This document shows, piece after piece, positions 48,469 through 56,571 of a stretch of 64,000 bases of DNA. Within the stretch, counting starts at the first letter, position 1, and each line of letters starts with the position of its first letter. The translations under genes were made by a program, and so were the position numbers. The notes under the pieces were generated by a model. That model did no database searches. It saw nothing but the letters and a program-made list of their open reading frames with translations, and had not been told where the DNA came from. Source of the DNA: Desulfolutivibrio sulfoxidireducens (GTDB lineage Bacteria > Desulfobacterota > Desulfovibrionia > Desulfovibrionales > Desulfovibrionaceae); the NCBI RefSeq assembly GCF_013376475.1, contig NZ_CP045508.1:1237501-1301500 (forward strand). Direction: 5' to 3'.

Positions 48469-50727
48469 ATGGATACGGAGAAACGCATCGCCGAGTTGTC
48501 CGAGCGGTTGGGATACATACGGGACATCTTCGGTTCCAGGGAGAACGCCAGCATCACCCTCCTGGAATCGAAACTGCGGGAATTCGGCGAACGCGAGAGG
48601 CTGGCCAGCACCCACGATGCGGCCAGGCTCCTGCAACAGCTCGAAGACCTGTTCGTCTTTCTGGAAAAGAAACTTGAGAACGACCTGACGGCCATGGACG
48701 TGGTGCGCATCGTGCGCCACCCCCAGCGCGTGAGTCTCAAGGACATCCTGGAAAACGTCTACGACAACTATACCGAGATCGGTGGCCAGGACGAATACAG
48801 CATCGACCCGAGCATGCTCATCGCCCGGGCCTACATCACCCGCCGTCGGGGGGACAAGGTCCACCATCAGCCGGTGATGGTCATCGGCCAGGAAAAGGGC
48901 CACGGCCAGGAGTTTCGCAACGGCGGCTCGGTCAAGCCCTGGGGCAACGCCAAGGCCCTGCAGTACATGAAGGTCGCCGAGACCGAGAAAATCCCCATCC
49001 ATACCTTCGTGTCCACCCCCGGGGCCTTTCCTGTGGAGGACTATCCCGGCGCGGCCCAGCAGATCGCCCGCAATCTCTACGAGATGGCCGGGCTCAAGGT
49101 CCCGGTGGTCAGCGTCATTTCCGAGGGCGGCTCCGGCGGGGCCGAGGCCATCGGGCTGTCGGACGCCCGGCTCATGTTCTCCCACGGCTACTATTCGGTC
49201 ATCTCCCCCGAGGGCGCGGCGGCCATCGAGGCCGGAACCAGGCAGGGACAGCGGGTGCCCCAGGAACTCATCGCGACCTGCGCCTCGCGGCTGAAGATGA
49301 CCGCCCCGGACAACCTGCGCATGGGATATGTGGACCGCGTCATCCAGGAACCGCCCCTGGGCGCCAGGTCCCACCATTACGATTTTTTCAAGGCCCTGCG
49401 CCAGGAGATCATCCGGGCCACGGACCAGGTCTTTCTGGGCATCGCCGGGATGAAGCTCTTTCGGGCCATGGTCCTGGGACGGCACAAGGACGTCTCCCCG
49501 GCCGACGCCGAGAACATGTACGTGCGCTGGACCGTGGACGAGGCCTCGGCCGAGCGGCTGTTGTGGCGGCGCTACCGCAAGTACCGGCGCATGGCCGAAA
49601 ACGCCTTTCTGGACAGCCGCACCTCGACCAAGCGCCTGTACTCCATGGTCCAGGGGGCGGTATGGTCCGGATATTCCTTTCTGCGCTACGATTTCCTGGG
49701 CAAGCAGGAAAAGCGCCTGTCCAGGGCCCTGGGCGAGGTGGAGGGCGAATTGCGGGTGGTGGTGGACCGGGTGTCCGCGCCCATCCGGAAAATCACCAGA
49801 CGCTCCGGCGCGCCGGTGTGCGACGCCGAGAAAAGCCGCATGCTCACGGAACTGTCCCAGCCGGAACTGGGGGCCTGCCTGGAGGATTGGGGCTGGAGCT
49901 ACATCAGCCCCCGCGCCCGGGAGGACCGGTCCGTGACCTGCCCCAACATGAAGGAGAGCGGGTGTCCGGATCTGTGGGCCCCGGATCTCTTCGGCGATTT
50001 CGCCGGGGTGTGCAGCCACTGCGGCCATCACTTCCCCATGGAATACCAGTGGTACCTGCATAACGTCTTCGACCCCGACTCCCTGCACGAATTCAACGCC
50101 GAGATCGAGGCCGGAAACCCCCTGGACTATCCCGGGTTCATGGCCAAGCTCGAAGAGGCCAAGAAAAAGACCGGCGTCAAAAGCGCCTGCCTGACCTACG
50201 AGACCCGCCTGGACGGCAAGAAACTCGTGGTGGCCGTGCTGATCGCCCCGTTTCGGGGCGGCACGGTGGGCGCGGCCGAGGGTGAGAAATTCGTCCGGGC
50301 CCTGGCCCGGGCCAGGAAACGGCATTATCCCTTCCTGGCCTACGTCCACGGCACGGCCGGCATCCGCATCCAGGAGAGCTTAAACGGCCTGATCCAGATG
50401 CCCCGGGTGACCATGGCCGTCAGGCGCTACATCGAGGCCGGGGGGCTGTACATCGTGCTCTACGACACCAATTCCTATGCCGGACCGGTGGCCAGTTTCC
50501 TGGGGTGCTCACCCTACCAGTTCGCCATCCGCTCCTCCAACATCGGGTTCGCGGGCCCGGGGGTCATCAAGGAAACCACGGGCATCGACATTCCCCCCCA
50601 CTACCACAACGCCTATCAGGCCTTGACCCGGGGACACATCCAGGGCATCTGGGACCGCCGCGAGGTTCGCAAAAACCTGAAAAACGCGCTTCTGACCATT
50701 GGCGGGCGCAATCTCTACTATCGGTAA
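48469..50727 (+). CDS. Fused carboxyltransferase alpha-beta subunit (AccA-AccD)
   Basis: This 752-residue protein joins an AccA-like domain (about 85-330; EGGSGGAEAIGLSDARLMFS and YYSVISPEGAAAI) to an AccD-like domain (about 485-752; KTGVKSACLTYETRLDGKK, and GPVASFLGCSPYQFAI). Between them, Cys491, Cys499, Cys515 and Cys518 form a zinc-finger-like site with unusual C-x7-C spacing. AccA comes first, the reverse of the order in most beta-alpha fusions. It should move a carboxyl group from biotin to an acyl-CoA. ATG at 48469; a longer open frame upstream lacks support. Confidence 0.87.
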   Translation: MDTEKRIAELSERLGYIRDIFGSRENASITLLESKLREFGERERLASTHDAARLLQQLEDLFVFLEKKLENDLTAMDVVRIVRHPQRVSLKDILENVYDNYTEIGGQDEYSIDPSMLIARAYITRRRGDKVHHQPVMVIGQEKGHGQEFRNGGSVKPWGNAKALQYMKVAETEKIPIHTFVSTPGAFPVEDYPGAAQQIARNLYEMAGLKVPVVSVISEGGSGGAEAIGLSDARLMFSHGYYSVISPEGAAAIEAGTRQGQRVPQELIATCASRLKMTAPDNLRMGYVDRVIQEPPLGARSHHYDFFKALRQEIIRATDQVFLGIAGMKLFRAMVLGRHKDVSPADAENMYVRWTVDEASAERLLWRRYRKYRRMAENAFLDSRTSTKRLYSMVQGAVWSGYSFLRYDFLGKQEKRLSRALGEVEGELRVVVDRVSAPIRKITRRSGAPVCDAEKSRMLTELSQPELGACLEDWGWSYISPRAREDRSVTCPNMKESGCPDLWAPDLFGDFAGVCSHCGHHFPMEYQWYLHNVFDPDSLHEFNAEIEAGNPLDYPGFMAKLEEAKKKTGVKSACLTYETRLDGKKLVVAVLIAPFRGGTVGAAEGEKFVRALARARKRHYPFLAYVHGTAGIRIQESLNGLIQMPRVTMAVRRYIEAGGLYIVLYDTNSYAGPVASFLGCSPYQFAIRSSNIGFAGPGVIKETTGIDIPPHYHNAYQALTRGHIQGIWDRREVRKNLKNALLTIGGRNLYYR

Positions 50728-50823
50728 CGCCTGCCGGCGCGGCCGTGGTCCGGCCGGCTGGCCGCGACGTGTCCGCCACTGGCCGGGGTCACCCCGGCCA
50801 AGCGCCCGGGAAGGAGGGCGAAG

Positions 50824-51474
50824 ATGATCGACGTCAAGTCCGTCCTGGAGGAAATCAAGGCCGCTCCCTACGAGGAGATCGAGATAACGGCCCCGCATAC
50901 CGGGACTGTGGCCTACGAGGTCAAGACCCTCGGGACCAGGGTCACCGGCGCCTCGGGAACCTACCAGGAAAAACCGGGCACGCTCCTGGCCAGCGTCACC
51001 CGGGAACGCAACAAAAAGCCCCTGTACGCCGCGGTCGGCGGCGAGGTGGCCAGCCTTTTCCTGGAGCGGAACGGGACCTTCGTGGAGGCCGGAACCCCGC
51101 TTCTGGTCATCCGCCACTATCTGACCAAGGACGAGGTGGTGGCCGCCATCCTGCGCCGGGTGCTGCATCTTTTCTCCGCCCCGGAACGGGCCAAGTATTA
51201 TTTCATTCCCAGCGTGGACAAAAAGATCAAGGCCTCGGGTTGCCGGTCCATCACCCTCAAGCCGGGAATGGAGCTTTTTATCGTCTCGCGCATGAAACGG
51301 GAAAAGCCCCTGGCCTACGACGGCCCGGAGGGCATCATCTACGCCGTCTATTTCCATCACGACGACAATGTGGAGGCCGGATGTCCGCTGATCGGCGTGT
51401 GCCCCGAGAACCAGACGGGACTTATCCAGGAGGTGGTCAACCGGGTGCACAGTGACTGGGAAGAACGCAACTGA
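50824..51474 (+). CDS. Tandem biotinyl/lipoyl-like domain protein of the carboxylase locus
   Basis: This 216-residue protein has two barrel-sandwich domains. The second (about 125-195) aligns well with the biotin domain of BCCP: LKPGMELFIVSRMKREKPL corresponds to the segment around the EAMKM hinge, so Lys158 is the candidate biotin site, in an R-M-K-R setting instead of A-M-K-M. The first (about 20-98) has ER where MK should be and is probably not modified. It lies directly after the fused carboxyltransferase with a good ribosome site (GGAAGGAGG). A typical BCCP may also exist elsewhere. Confidence 0.75.
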   Translation: MIDVKSVLEEIKAAPYEEIEITAPHTGTVAYEVKTLGTRVTGASGTYQEKPGTLLASVTRERNKKPLYAAVGGEVASLFLERNGTFVEAGTPLLVIRHYLTKDEVVAAILRRVLHLFSAPERAKYYFIPSVDKKIKASGCRSITLKPGMELFIVSRMKREKPLAYDGPEGIIYAVYFHHDDNVEAGCPLIGVCPENQTGLIQEVVNRVHSDWEERN

Positions 51475-51490
51475 CCGAAGGGGGGACGGC

Positions 51491-51832
51491 ATGGGAGCGA
51501 TCTTGCAGATTCGGGTTTCGGCCGTGACCTTTGATCCGCGCCAGGTGGAAAAGGCCTGGCCCCGGCTGGTGAAACTGGCCTGGCCGCCCGAGGCCACCCC
51601 GCCCCAGGGCGAGCCGGGCGTCCTGGAACTGGTGACCGGGCTTCACGACCGCCTGGCGTTCGGCGATCTCGCCCCCCAGATCCGCCAGAACCTGGAGCCG
51701 GGCATCCTCCGGGCCGCGGCCCTCAAGGAGCGCCTGGAACAGAGTCTGGCCGCCCGCGATCCAAAGACCGCGGACAGCCTGAGTTATCAGCTTGAGGACG
51801 TTCTTTTGGAGCTTGAGCGACACGTTGGTTGA
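51491..51832 (+). CDS. Unknown small protein after the carboxylase genes
   Basis: I do not recognise this 113-residue protein. It is acidic and mainly helical in the second half ([35 protein letters not shown]), with a beta-rich start. AAGGGGGG precedes the ATG at 51491. It is 16 bp after the biotinyl-like gene, so it is probably in the same operon and could be an accessory factor of the carboxylase. Confidence 0.7.
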   Translation: MGAILQIRVSAVTFDPRQVEKAWPRLVKLAWPPEATPPQGEPGVLELVTGLHDRLAFGDLAPQIRQNLEPGILRAAALKERLEQSLAARDPKTADSLSYQLEDVLLELERHVG

Positions 51833-51887
51833 CCAATGTCCCATCATGGACTATTATGAAACGCATTTGCTGCCCGGAGGAAAAGGC

Positions 51888-52397
51888 ATGGCCGGAAGCC
51901 TGAATAAAGTCATCCTCATCGGCCGCCTCGGCCAGGACCCCAAATTGACCTACCTGCCCTCGGGCAACCCTGTGGCCAATTTCAACGTGGCCACGGACGA
52001 ATCCTACAAGGATCGCGACGGAAACAAGGTGGAGCGTACGGAATGGCATCGGGTGGCCGTGTATGGCCGGTCAGCGGAATTTTGCGGGAACTACCTGACC
52101 AAAGGCCGTCTGGTCTACATCGAGGGATCTCTGCGCACCCGCAAATGGCAGGGGCAGGATGGACAGGACCGCTACACCACCGAGGTCGTGGTTACCGGGC
52201 CTGGACACACCGTGAATTTCCTCGACTCCCGTTCCCAGACCACCGACGCGCCTCAGGGAGAATACGGCGGGCAACAGCGCCAGCAGCGCCAGGGTCAGGA
52301 GGGCCGACAGGCCTCGCAGCCCGCGCCCCGGCATGACGATGACCTCGGACCAGCCTTTCCGTCCGAGGCTTCCGGTATGGACGACGTCCCATTTTAG
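51888..52397 (+). CDS. ssb: Single-stranded DNA-binding protein
   Basis: This 169-residue protein has the OB-fold ([40 protein letters not shown]), a glutamine-rich linker and the acidic tip ending MDDVPF, which recruits repair and replication partners. GGAGG lies upstream of the ATG at 51888; an upstream in-frame ATG would add 32 unconserved residues. Confidence 0.96.
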   Translation: MAGSLNKVILIGRLGQDPKLTYLPSGNPVANFNVATDESYKDRDGNKVERTEWHRVAVYGRSAEFCGNYLTKGRLVYIEGSLRTRKWQGQDGQDRYTTEVVVTGPGHTVNFLDSRSQTTDAPQGEYGGQQRQQRQGQEGRQASQPAPRHDDDLGPAFPSEASGMDDVPF

Positions 52398-52400
52398 GCC

Positions 52401-52429
52401 GGCGGGAGGGTATTTTCCCATTTCCCGCC
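52401..52429 (+). terminator. Hairpin after ssb
   Basis: GGCGGGA/TCCCGCC (52401-52407 and 52423-52429), with an inner GGG/CCC, lies 3 bp after the ssb stop and is followed by TTAAA. The T-run is short, so termination is probably partial. Confidence 0.5.
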
Positions 52430-52530
52430 TTAAACGCAACGACATGATTCTTGTCGAATCTTGGACCATGATACGATCCTGGCTCCAAATCTCCATGAGA
52501 AGCATGCGAAAACACGAAGGAGTCTTTCCC

Positions 52531-52833
52531 ATGTCCAAGAAGCTGTATGTTGGCAACCTGCCGTTTTCCTGCACCGAAGACGATCTGCGCGACCATTTTT
52601 CCTCCTACGGCGAAGTCATCTCCGTAAGCCTCATCAGCGACCGGGAAACCGGCCGCGCCCGCGGTTTCGGCTTTGTGGAGATGGACGACCAGGGCGCCTC
52701 GTCGGCCGTCGAAGCCCTTGACGGCAAGCCCTTCCAGGGCCGCAACCTGCGGGTCAACGAGGCCCAGGAGCGCGCCCCGCGCCGTCCCGGCGGCGGCGGC
52801 GGCGACGGCCGTCCCCCCCGTCGTTCCTGGTAG
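52531..52833 (+). CDS. RRM-type RNA-binding protein
   Basis: This 100-residue protein is one RNA recognition motif with RNP2 LYVGNL near residue 5 and RNP1 RGFGFVEM at about 44-51, and a glycine/arginine-rich tail. Such proteins in bacteria bind RNA and are often cold-inducible; the target is unknown. The ATG at 52531 has AAGGAG upstream and it ends at a strong terminator. Confidence 0.93.
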   Translation: MSKKLYVGNLPFSCTEDDLRDHFSSYGEVISVSLISDRETGRARGFGFVEMDDQGASSAVEALDGKPFQGRNLRVNEAQERAPRRPGGGGGDGRPPRRSW

Positions 52834-52883
52834 GAAGGCCTCGGCCCGGTTTTGGCCGGTCTGCGGTGTTACGCCTGCATCTC

Positions 52884-52921
52884 CACGGGAGCCGGTTTTC
52901 GACGGCTCCCGTGTTTTTTTT
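52884..52921 (+). terminator. Strong intrinsic terminator after the RRM gene
   Basis: CACGGGAGCCG/CGGCTCCCGTG (52884-52894 and 52903-52913) with an 8-base loop is followed by eight T. This is the clearest terminator in the second half of the window. Confidence 0.93.
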
Positions 52922-53026
52922 CGCGCCCGGCGGGATGCCGTCAAAACCCGGGGATTCCCCGGCCGATTTTTTGACGCTTCACCCTTCCCCGTACATTTTT
53001 CCTCGTAATATCGCTCTCCTATCCAC

Positions 53027-53042
53027 TGGCAGGATAATTGCT
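53027..53042 (+). promoter_or_regulatory. Sigma-54-type promoter upstream of the YbjQ-like gene
   Basis: TGGCAGG, four bases, TTGCT matches the sigma-54 consensus TGGCACG-N4-TTGC(A/T) with only one change (G for C at the sixth base), and the GG and GC elements are in exact register. It predicts a start near 53054 and a leader of about 57 bases to the ATG at 53111. Confidence 0.72.
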
Positions 53043-53110
53043 TCCCCCCTCTCGACATTCGCCGGATCAGGTCCGGCGGAAAGGCCGGACCATGTCCCAA
53101 GGAGGGAGCC

Positions 53111-53485
53111 ATGCTCTCGATATTTGGCGGAAGCGAGAAGAAAGGCAAAAGGACCGATGAACTCAAGCAGGGAAAACGCCTGCAAAACGCCAAGGAGCTT
53201 TTCTATACCGGGAAGTTCCCGGTGGTGACCACACCCATGCTCAAAGGACGCCGGATCCGCCGGGTGCTCGGACTGGTCAGCGGCCGGGGATTCGATTCCG
53301 AATGCGCCTTCTACGGACTTACGGCCAGCGCCATCGACATCGGGGCCGACGCCATCATCGGCTATCAGGAAAACGTGGCCTTCCACCCCGACGGCTCGCG
53401 CTATTTTTCCTGCTGCGGCACGGCCGTGGTCCTGGAAAAGGCCACCCCCGCCAAGACCCTGGCCGGCAAGGCGATCATGCAGTAA
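53111..53485 (+). CDS. YbjQ-like (UPF0145) protein
   Basis: This 124-residue protein has the YbjQ/UPF0145 pattern: TTPMLKGRRIRRVLGLVSGRG, ASAIDIGADAIIGYQENVAF and FSCCGTAVVLEK. Members form a pentameric beta-barrel that may bind metal; the role is unsettled. AAGGAGG lies before the ATG. It follows a sigma-54-type promoter and is followed by an exported-protein gene 31 bp later. Confidence 0.82.
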   Translation: MLSIFGGSEKKGKRTDELKQGKRLQNAKELFYTGKFPVVTTPMLKGRRIRRVLGLVSGRGFDSECAFYGLTASAIDIGADAIIGYQENVAFHPDGSRYFSCCGTAVVLEKATPAKTLAGKAIMQ

Positions 53486-53516
53486 CCGTGTTGCGCCCGC
53501 AACGAGGAGGCAGCCC

Positions 53517-54122
53517 ATGAGCATACGTACCGACCCTCCCGGCAAGCCGTTTTCGCCGGCCCTGGCGGTCCTGGCGACCCTGGCGGTGCTGGCCGCGACC
53601 GAAGTTTCCCGGGACGCAACCGCCGAGGAATACCGCAAGGGGACATCTTATGTGGAAGAGCGGGGCGGGGTCTACGGCACCACCAGCGAGGACGCCCGCC
53701 GCGTCAGCGCCCAGGGCGGCGCGGCGGGCGTCTTCGTCGCCGATGGGCTGGCCCTGGAGGCCGAGGGACTGGGCTATTCGAGCGATCCCGCCGCGCCGCG
53801 CACGCCGGGCGGCGAGGCCGTGGGCCAGGCCGGCGAGACGGACGCCATGGGAACCAGCCTCATGGCCAAGTGGCATATCGTGCACGGCAAAAAGGGTTCG
53901 GTGCACATTGGGGCCGGGGCCGGCGGGGTCATGTCCGCCCAGGAGAACGCCATTGTCAAGGACAGGCTTGAACAGGCCAACAATGCCGACGTGGGGCTGA
54001 CCCTGAACATGAGTGAGAGCGTCAGCCTCAAGGCCCAGGGACGGTATCAGCAGATCGGCCGCCTAAGCGGCGGGGGAACCGAGGCCATGGGCGGCAATGT
54101 GGGGATAAAGATCAGTTTTTAG
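53517..54122 (+). CDS. Exported protein, possible beta-barrel
   Basis: This 201-residue protein has an N-terminal hydrophobic stretch (PALAVLATLAVLAA, residues 14-27) that reads as a signal sequence, then many glycine-rich beta-type repeats and a C-terminus ending GNVGIKISF. A final Phe preceded by alternating hydrophobic residues is the pattern of small outer-membrane barrels. No family is recognised. It is probably transcribed with the YbjQ-like gene. Confidence 0.7.
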   Translation: MSIRTDPPGKPFSPALAVLATLAVLAATEVSRDATAEEYRKGTSYVEERGGVYGTTSEDARRVSAQGGAAGVFVADGLALEAEGLGYSSDPAAPRTPGGEAVGQAGETDAMGTSLMAKWHIVHGKKGSVHIGAGAGGVMSAQENAIVKDRLEQANNADVGLTLNMSESVSLKAQGRYQQIGRLSGGGTEAMGGNVGIKISF

Positions 54123-54141
54123 GAGAGAAGAAAAAGAGAAT

Positions 54142-54182
54142 GCCGGGGGGAAACCTTTCTGAAGAAAGGTTCTCCCCCCGGC
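54142..54182. terminator. Palindrome after the exported-protein gene
   Basis: AACCTTTC/GAAAGGTT (54152-54159 and 54164-54171) with loop TGAA is extended by GGGGGG pairing with CCCCCC. The element lies just after the gene and before a small minus-strand ORF, so it could stop transcription from both sides, though no T-run is present. Confidence 0.6.
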
Positions 54183-54296
54183 GCCCCCCTTCCAAAGACT
54201 TTTCGCCGGGGGCGGGGTGACGGGGCGGGACAGGAAGAGTTCCTGGGCGCGGGGGAGAAACAGGAAGCGGCGGGCGTGGGGTTAGTTTTTGTTTTT

Positions 54297-54313
54297 CGGA
54301 CCGCACCGGTCCG
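54297..54313. repeat. Hairpin downstream of the small membrane ORF
   Basis: CGGACC/GGTCCG separated by 5 bases, with a T/A-rich tract (GTTTTTGTTTTT) on its left. On the plus strand the T-run precedes the stem, so it is not a terminator for plus-strand genes; on the minus strand the stem is followed by A. Its function is unclear. Confidence 0.45.
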
Positions 54314-54326
54314 AGGGGCCGACGCC

Positions 54327-54416
54327 TCAGCCGCGTATGCCCAGACGGGGCAGGATGAAACGGTTCAGGGCGTAAAAGGCCGCGACGATCAGAACCAGGG
54401 TCAGGATTGTGTTCAC
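54327..54416 (-). CDS. 29-residue membrane peptide
   Basis: The frame starts at GTG (54416) with AAGGAG 5 bp before it, and encodes a single hydrophobic segment followed by a short basic end. The first half is NTILTLVLIVAAFYALN and it ends RLGIRG. Small helices of this type are common in Desulfovibrio-like genomes but often missed. It lies in a 500-bp stretch that otherwise has no gene. I regard it as likely real because of the ribosome site and clean topology. Confidence 0.55.
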   Translation of the reverse strand: MNTILTLVLIVAAFYALNRFILPRLGIRG

Positions 54417-54623
54417 GTGAACTCCTTGTCTATCGACCATTCCCCGGAAAACGGGATGGAAGCATCATAAGCATCAATGCGGGGAAGGCAATGCCTGGCG
54501 CGGGAGCAGGCGAAAAGCATTTGCCCGGCCATGCCCGGACGCGGTATCTGTCGCGACGGCGTCCCGGACGTGCGTGCCCGGTGGCGGGCCGGTGCCTTGA
54601 GAGTTCTTGGAAAGCAGGGGCGC

Positions 54624-55487
54624 ATGGCGAAGACATCTTTTGCGCGGGCGGTTTCCGTTGTGTTTCTGGTGGCGGGGCTGGCGGCCGTTTCCGCCGCGAC
54701 CGGGGTCCCCTCGGCCCGGGCCGGCGCACCCGTGATCGGCTGGCGCGTGGCCGCCGTGCATCCCCACGACCCCGGGGCCTTCACCCAGGGGCTTGTCTTT
54801 CGTGACGGCGCGCTCTTCGAGAGTACGGGCCGCTACGGCCAATCGAGCCTGCGCCGGGTGGATGCGGCCACGGGCCGGGTGCTGGCGCGCCGCAACCTGC
54901 CGGCCTCCTTTTTTGGCGAGGGCCTGGAAGAGGTGGCCGGGCGGCTTTTCCAGCTCACTTGGCGGGAGCACGCGGTCCTCGTCTACGACGCGGCCACCTT
55001 CGACGCCGTGGGACAAAAATACCTGCCCACCGAGGGCTGGGGCATCTGCCACGACGGCGCCTCGTTCGTGGTCAGCGACGGCACCTCGGTGCTTACGCGC
55101 TACGACACGGCCACCTTCGCCCGTCTGGGACGCGTCCGGGTGGCCGACGACGGCGTCCCCGTGGACAATATAAACGAGTTGGAGTGCGCCCACGGCCACA
55201 TCTACGCCAACGTGTGGATGACCGACCGGGTCGCGGTCATCGATCCGGCGAACGGCCGGGTCCTGGCCTGGCTCGACCTGTCCGGACTTCGCGTCCAGAT
55301 GGGCGGGCTTCCCCTCGAGGCCATAACCAACGGCCTGGCCCACGATCCGCGACGCAACCGGTTCTTTGTCACGGGCAAGCTGTGGCCGCGCCTTTTCGAA
55401 CTGGTTGTCGATCCCGTGCCGGACGGCCGCGCCGTGCCGGTTCCCCCCGTATCCCCTGTTTCACCCGTCTCCAAGGATGCGCCATGA
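54624..55487 (+). CDS. Glutaminyl-peptide cyclotransferase (bacterial glutamine cyclotransferase type)
   Basis: This 287-residue protein has a signal peptide (residues 1-33, cleavage near ARA-GA) and a five-bladed beta-propeller of the glutamine cyclotransferase family: HDPGAFTQGLVFRDGALFES, VDNINELECAHGHIYANVWM and LEAITNGLAHDP are typical. It converts N-terminal glutamine to pyroglutamate, outside the cytoplasm. A proline/valine-rich tail is unusual. Start ATG 54624 has AGGGG upstream. The stop overlaps the next gene. Confidence 0.87.
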   Translation: MAKTSFARAVSVVFLVAGLAAVSAATGVPSARAGAPVIGWRVAAVHPHDPGAFTQGLVFRDGALFESTGRYGQSSLRRVDAATGRVLARRNLPASFFGEGLEEVAGRLFQLTWREHAVLVYDAATFDAVGQKYLPTEGWGICHDGASFVVSDGTSVLTRYDTATFARLGRVRVADDGVPVDNINELECAHGHIYANVWMTDRVAVIDPANGRVLAWLDLSGLRVQMGGLPLEAITNGLAHDPRRNRFFVTGKLWPRLFELVVDPVPDGRAVPVPPVSPVSPVSKDAP

Positions 55488-55735
55488 AGCCCCGATGCAA
55501 GGTGTGCCGCTATTGGCAAGGACCCATCGCCGCCCACGAGCGGTATTGCCCCCCCGAGGACGTGTTGGCCCATGAATGGGGGGTCTGCCGCCGGCACGCC
55601 CCGCGTCCGGCCGTGGAGACCGTGGAGAACGCCCGGGGCAAGTCCTTTGTGGCCGTGTGGCCCGAGACCAGGGCCACGGACGTGTGCGGGGATTTCAAGC
55701 TGTTGCCCCTGGCCAGGGAGGACGGCGGGACGTAG
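55484..55735 (+). CDS. Small cysteine-rich protein
   Basis: This 83-residue protein has cysteines at CKVC, CPP, GVCRRH and DVCGDF, which suggests a bound zinc or iron-sulfur cluster. I do not recognise the family. It overlaps the cyclotransferase by 4 bp (ATGA), so it is co-translated, and ends 11 bp before the convergent lgt gene. Confidence 0.72.
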   Translation: MKPRCKVCRYWQGPIAAHERYCPPEDVLAHEWGVCRRHAPRPAVETVENARGKSFVAVWPETRATDVCGDFKLLPLAREDGGT

Positions 55736-55746
55736 GGCGTTCGGCC

Positions 55747-56556
55747 TTAGCGCGGCGGCCGCGCGGCGCGGGCGGCCTTTGCCTTGGAAGCGAAAAAGAT
55801 GACCCCGCCGAGAAGGGCCATGGGCAGGCTCAATATCTGCCCCATGGTCATCCAGCCAAGCAGCAGATAGCCGAGCTGGGCGTCGGGGATGCGCACGAAT
55901 TCCACCGTGAACCGGAAGATGCCGTAGAAGGCCAGAAACAGTCCCGTTACGGTTCCCGTCGGCCGGGGCCTGGCCGAATACAGCCACAGGATGGCGAAAA
56001 GGATCAACCCTTCGAGTCCGGCCTCGTACAGTTGGGACGGGTGGCGGGGCAGGCTTCCGGCCCGGGGGTCGGGAAAGACCACCCCCCATGGCAGTTCCGT
56101 GGGCTTGCCCCACAACTCGGCGTTGATGAAATTGCCGATCCTTCCGGCGAACAGTCCCAGCGGGGCCAGGGGGACGGTGAAATCGGCCACCTGAAAAAAG
56201 GTCCGGCCGGTCTTCTTGCCGAAAAAGCAGAACACCGCGCACATGCCAAGCGCCCCGCCGTGAAAGGACATGCCTCCCTGCCAGACCTTGAAGAGCAGCC
56301 AGGGGTCGCGCACAAGACCTGGGAAATCATAGAAAAACACGTATCCCAGCCGGCCGCCGACCACCACGCCGAGCACGCACAAGGTGATCAGGTCGTCCAC
56401 CTGGGCCGGGGTCCAACCCGAGCCCGGACGTCCGGCCCGGTACCGCCCCAGCAGCCAGGCCGCGGTAAAGCCCAGAAGGTACATGAGTCCGTACCAGCGC
56501 ACGGCCAAAGGCCCGATCTGGACGGCCACGGGGTCGATATTTGGAAAGATGATCAT
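55747..56556 (-). CDS. lgt: Phosphatidylglycerol-prolipoprotein diacylglyceryl transferase
   Basis: Lgt attaches diacylglycerol to the lipobox cysteine of prolipoproteins. The 269-residue membrane protein has the Lgt signature GRIGNFINAELWGKPT, the H in FHGGALGM and HPSQLYEAGLEGL, and about seven hydrophobic segments. It lies 15 bp downstream of the TPR gene on the same strand. Confidence 0.95.
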   Translation of the reverse strand: MIIFPNIDPVAVQIGPLAVRWYGLMYLLGFTAAWLLGRYRAGRPGSGWTPAQVDDLITLCVLGVVVGGRLGYVFFYDFPGLVRDPWLLFKVWQGGMSFHGGALGMCAVFCFFGKKTGRTFFQVADFTVPLAPLGLFAGRIGNFINAELWGKPTELPWGVVFPDPRAGSLPRHPSQLYEAGLEGLILFAILWLYSARPRPTGTVTGLFLAFYGIFRFTVEFVRIPDAQLGYLLLGWMTMGQILSLPMALLGGVIFFASKAKAARAARPPR

Positions 56557-56571
56557 TGTCGGCGGGTTTCC

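Noticed and set aside
48139-50349. 736-codon minus-strand open frame across the carboxyltransferase gene
   Set aside because: Histidine/glycine/glutamine-rich composition typical of antisense frames; the plus-strand protein has clear AccA and AccD motifs.
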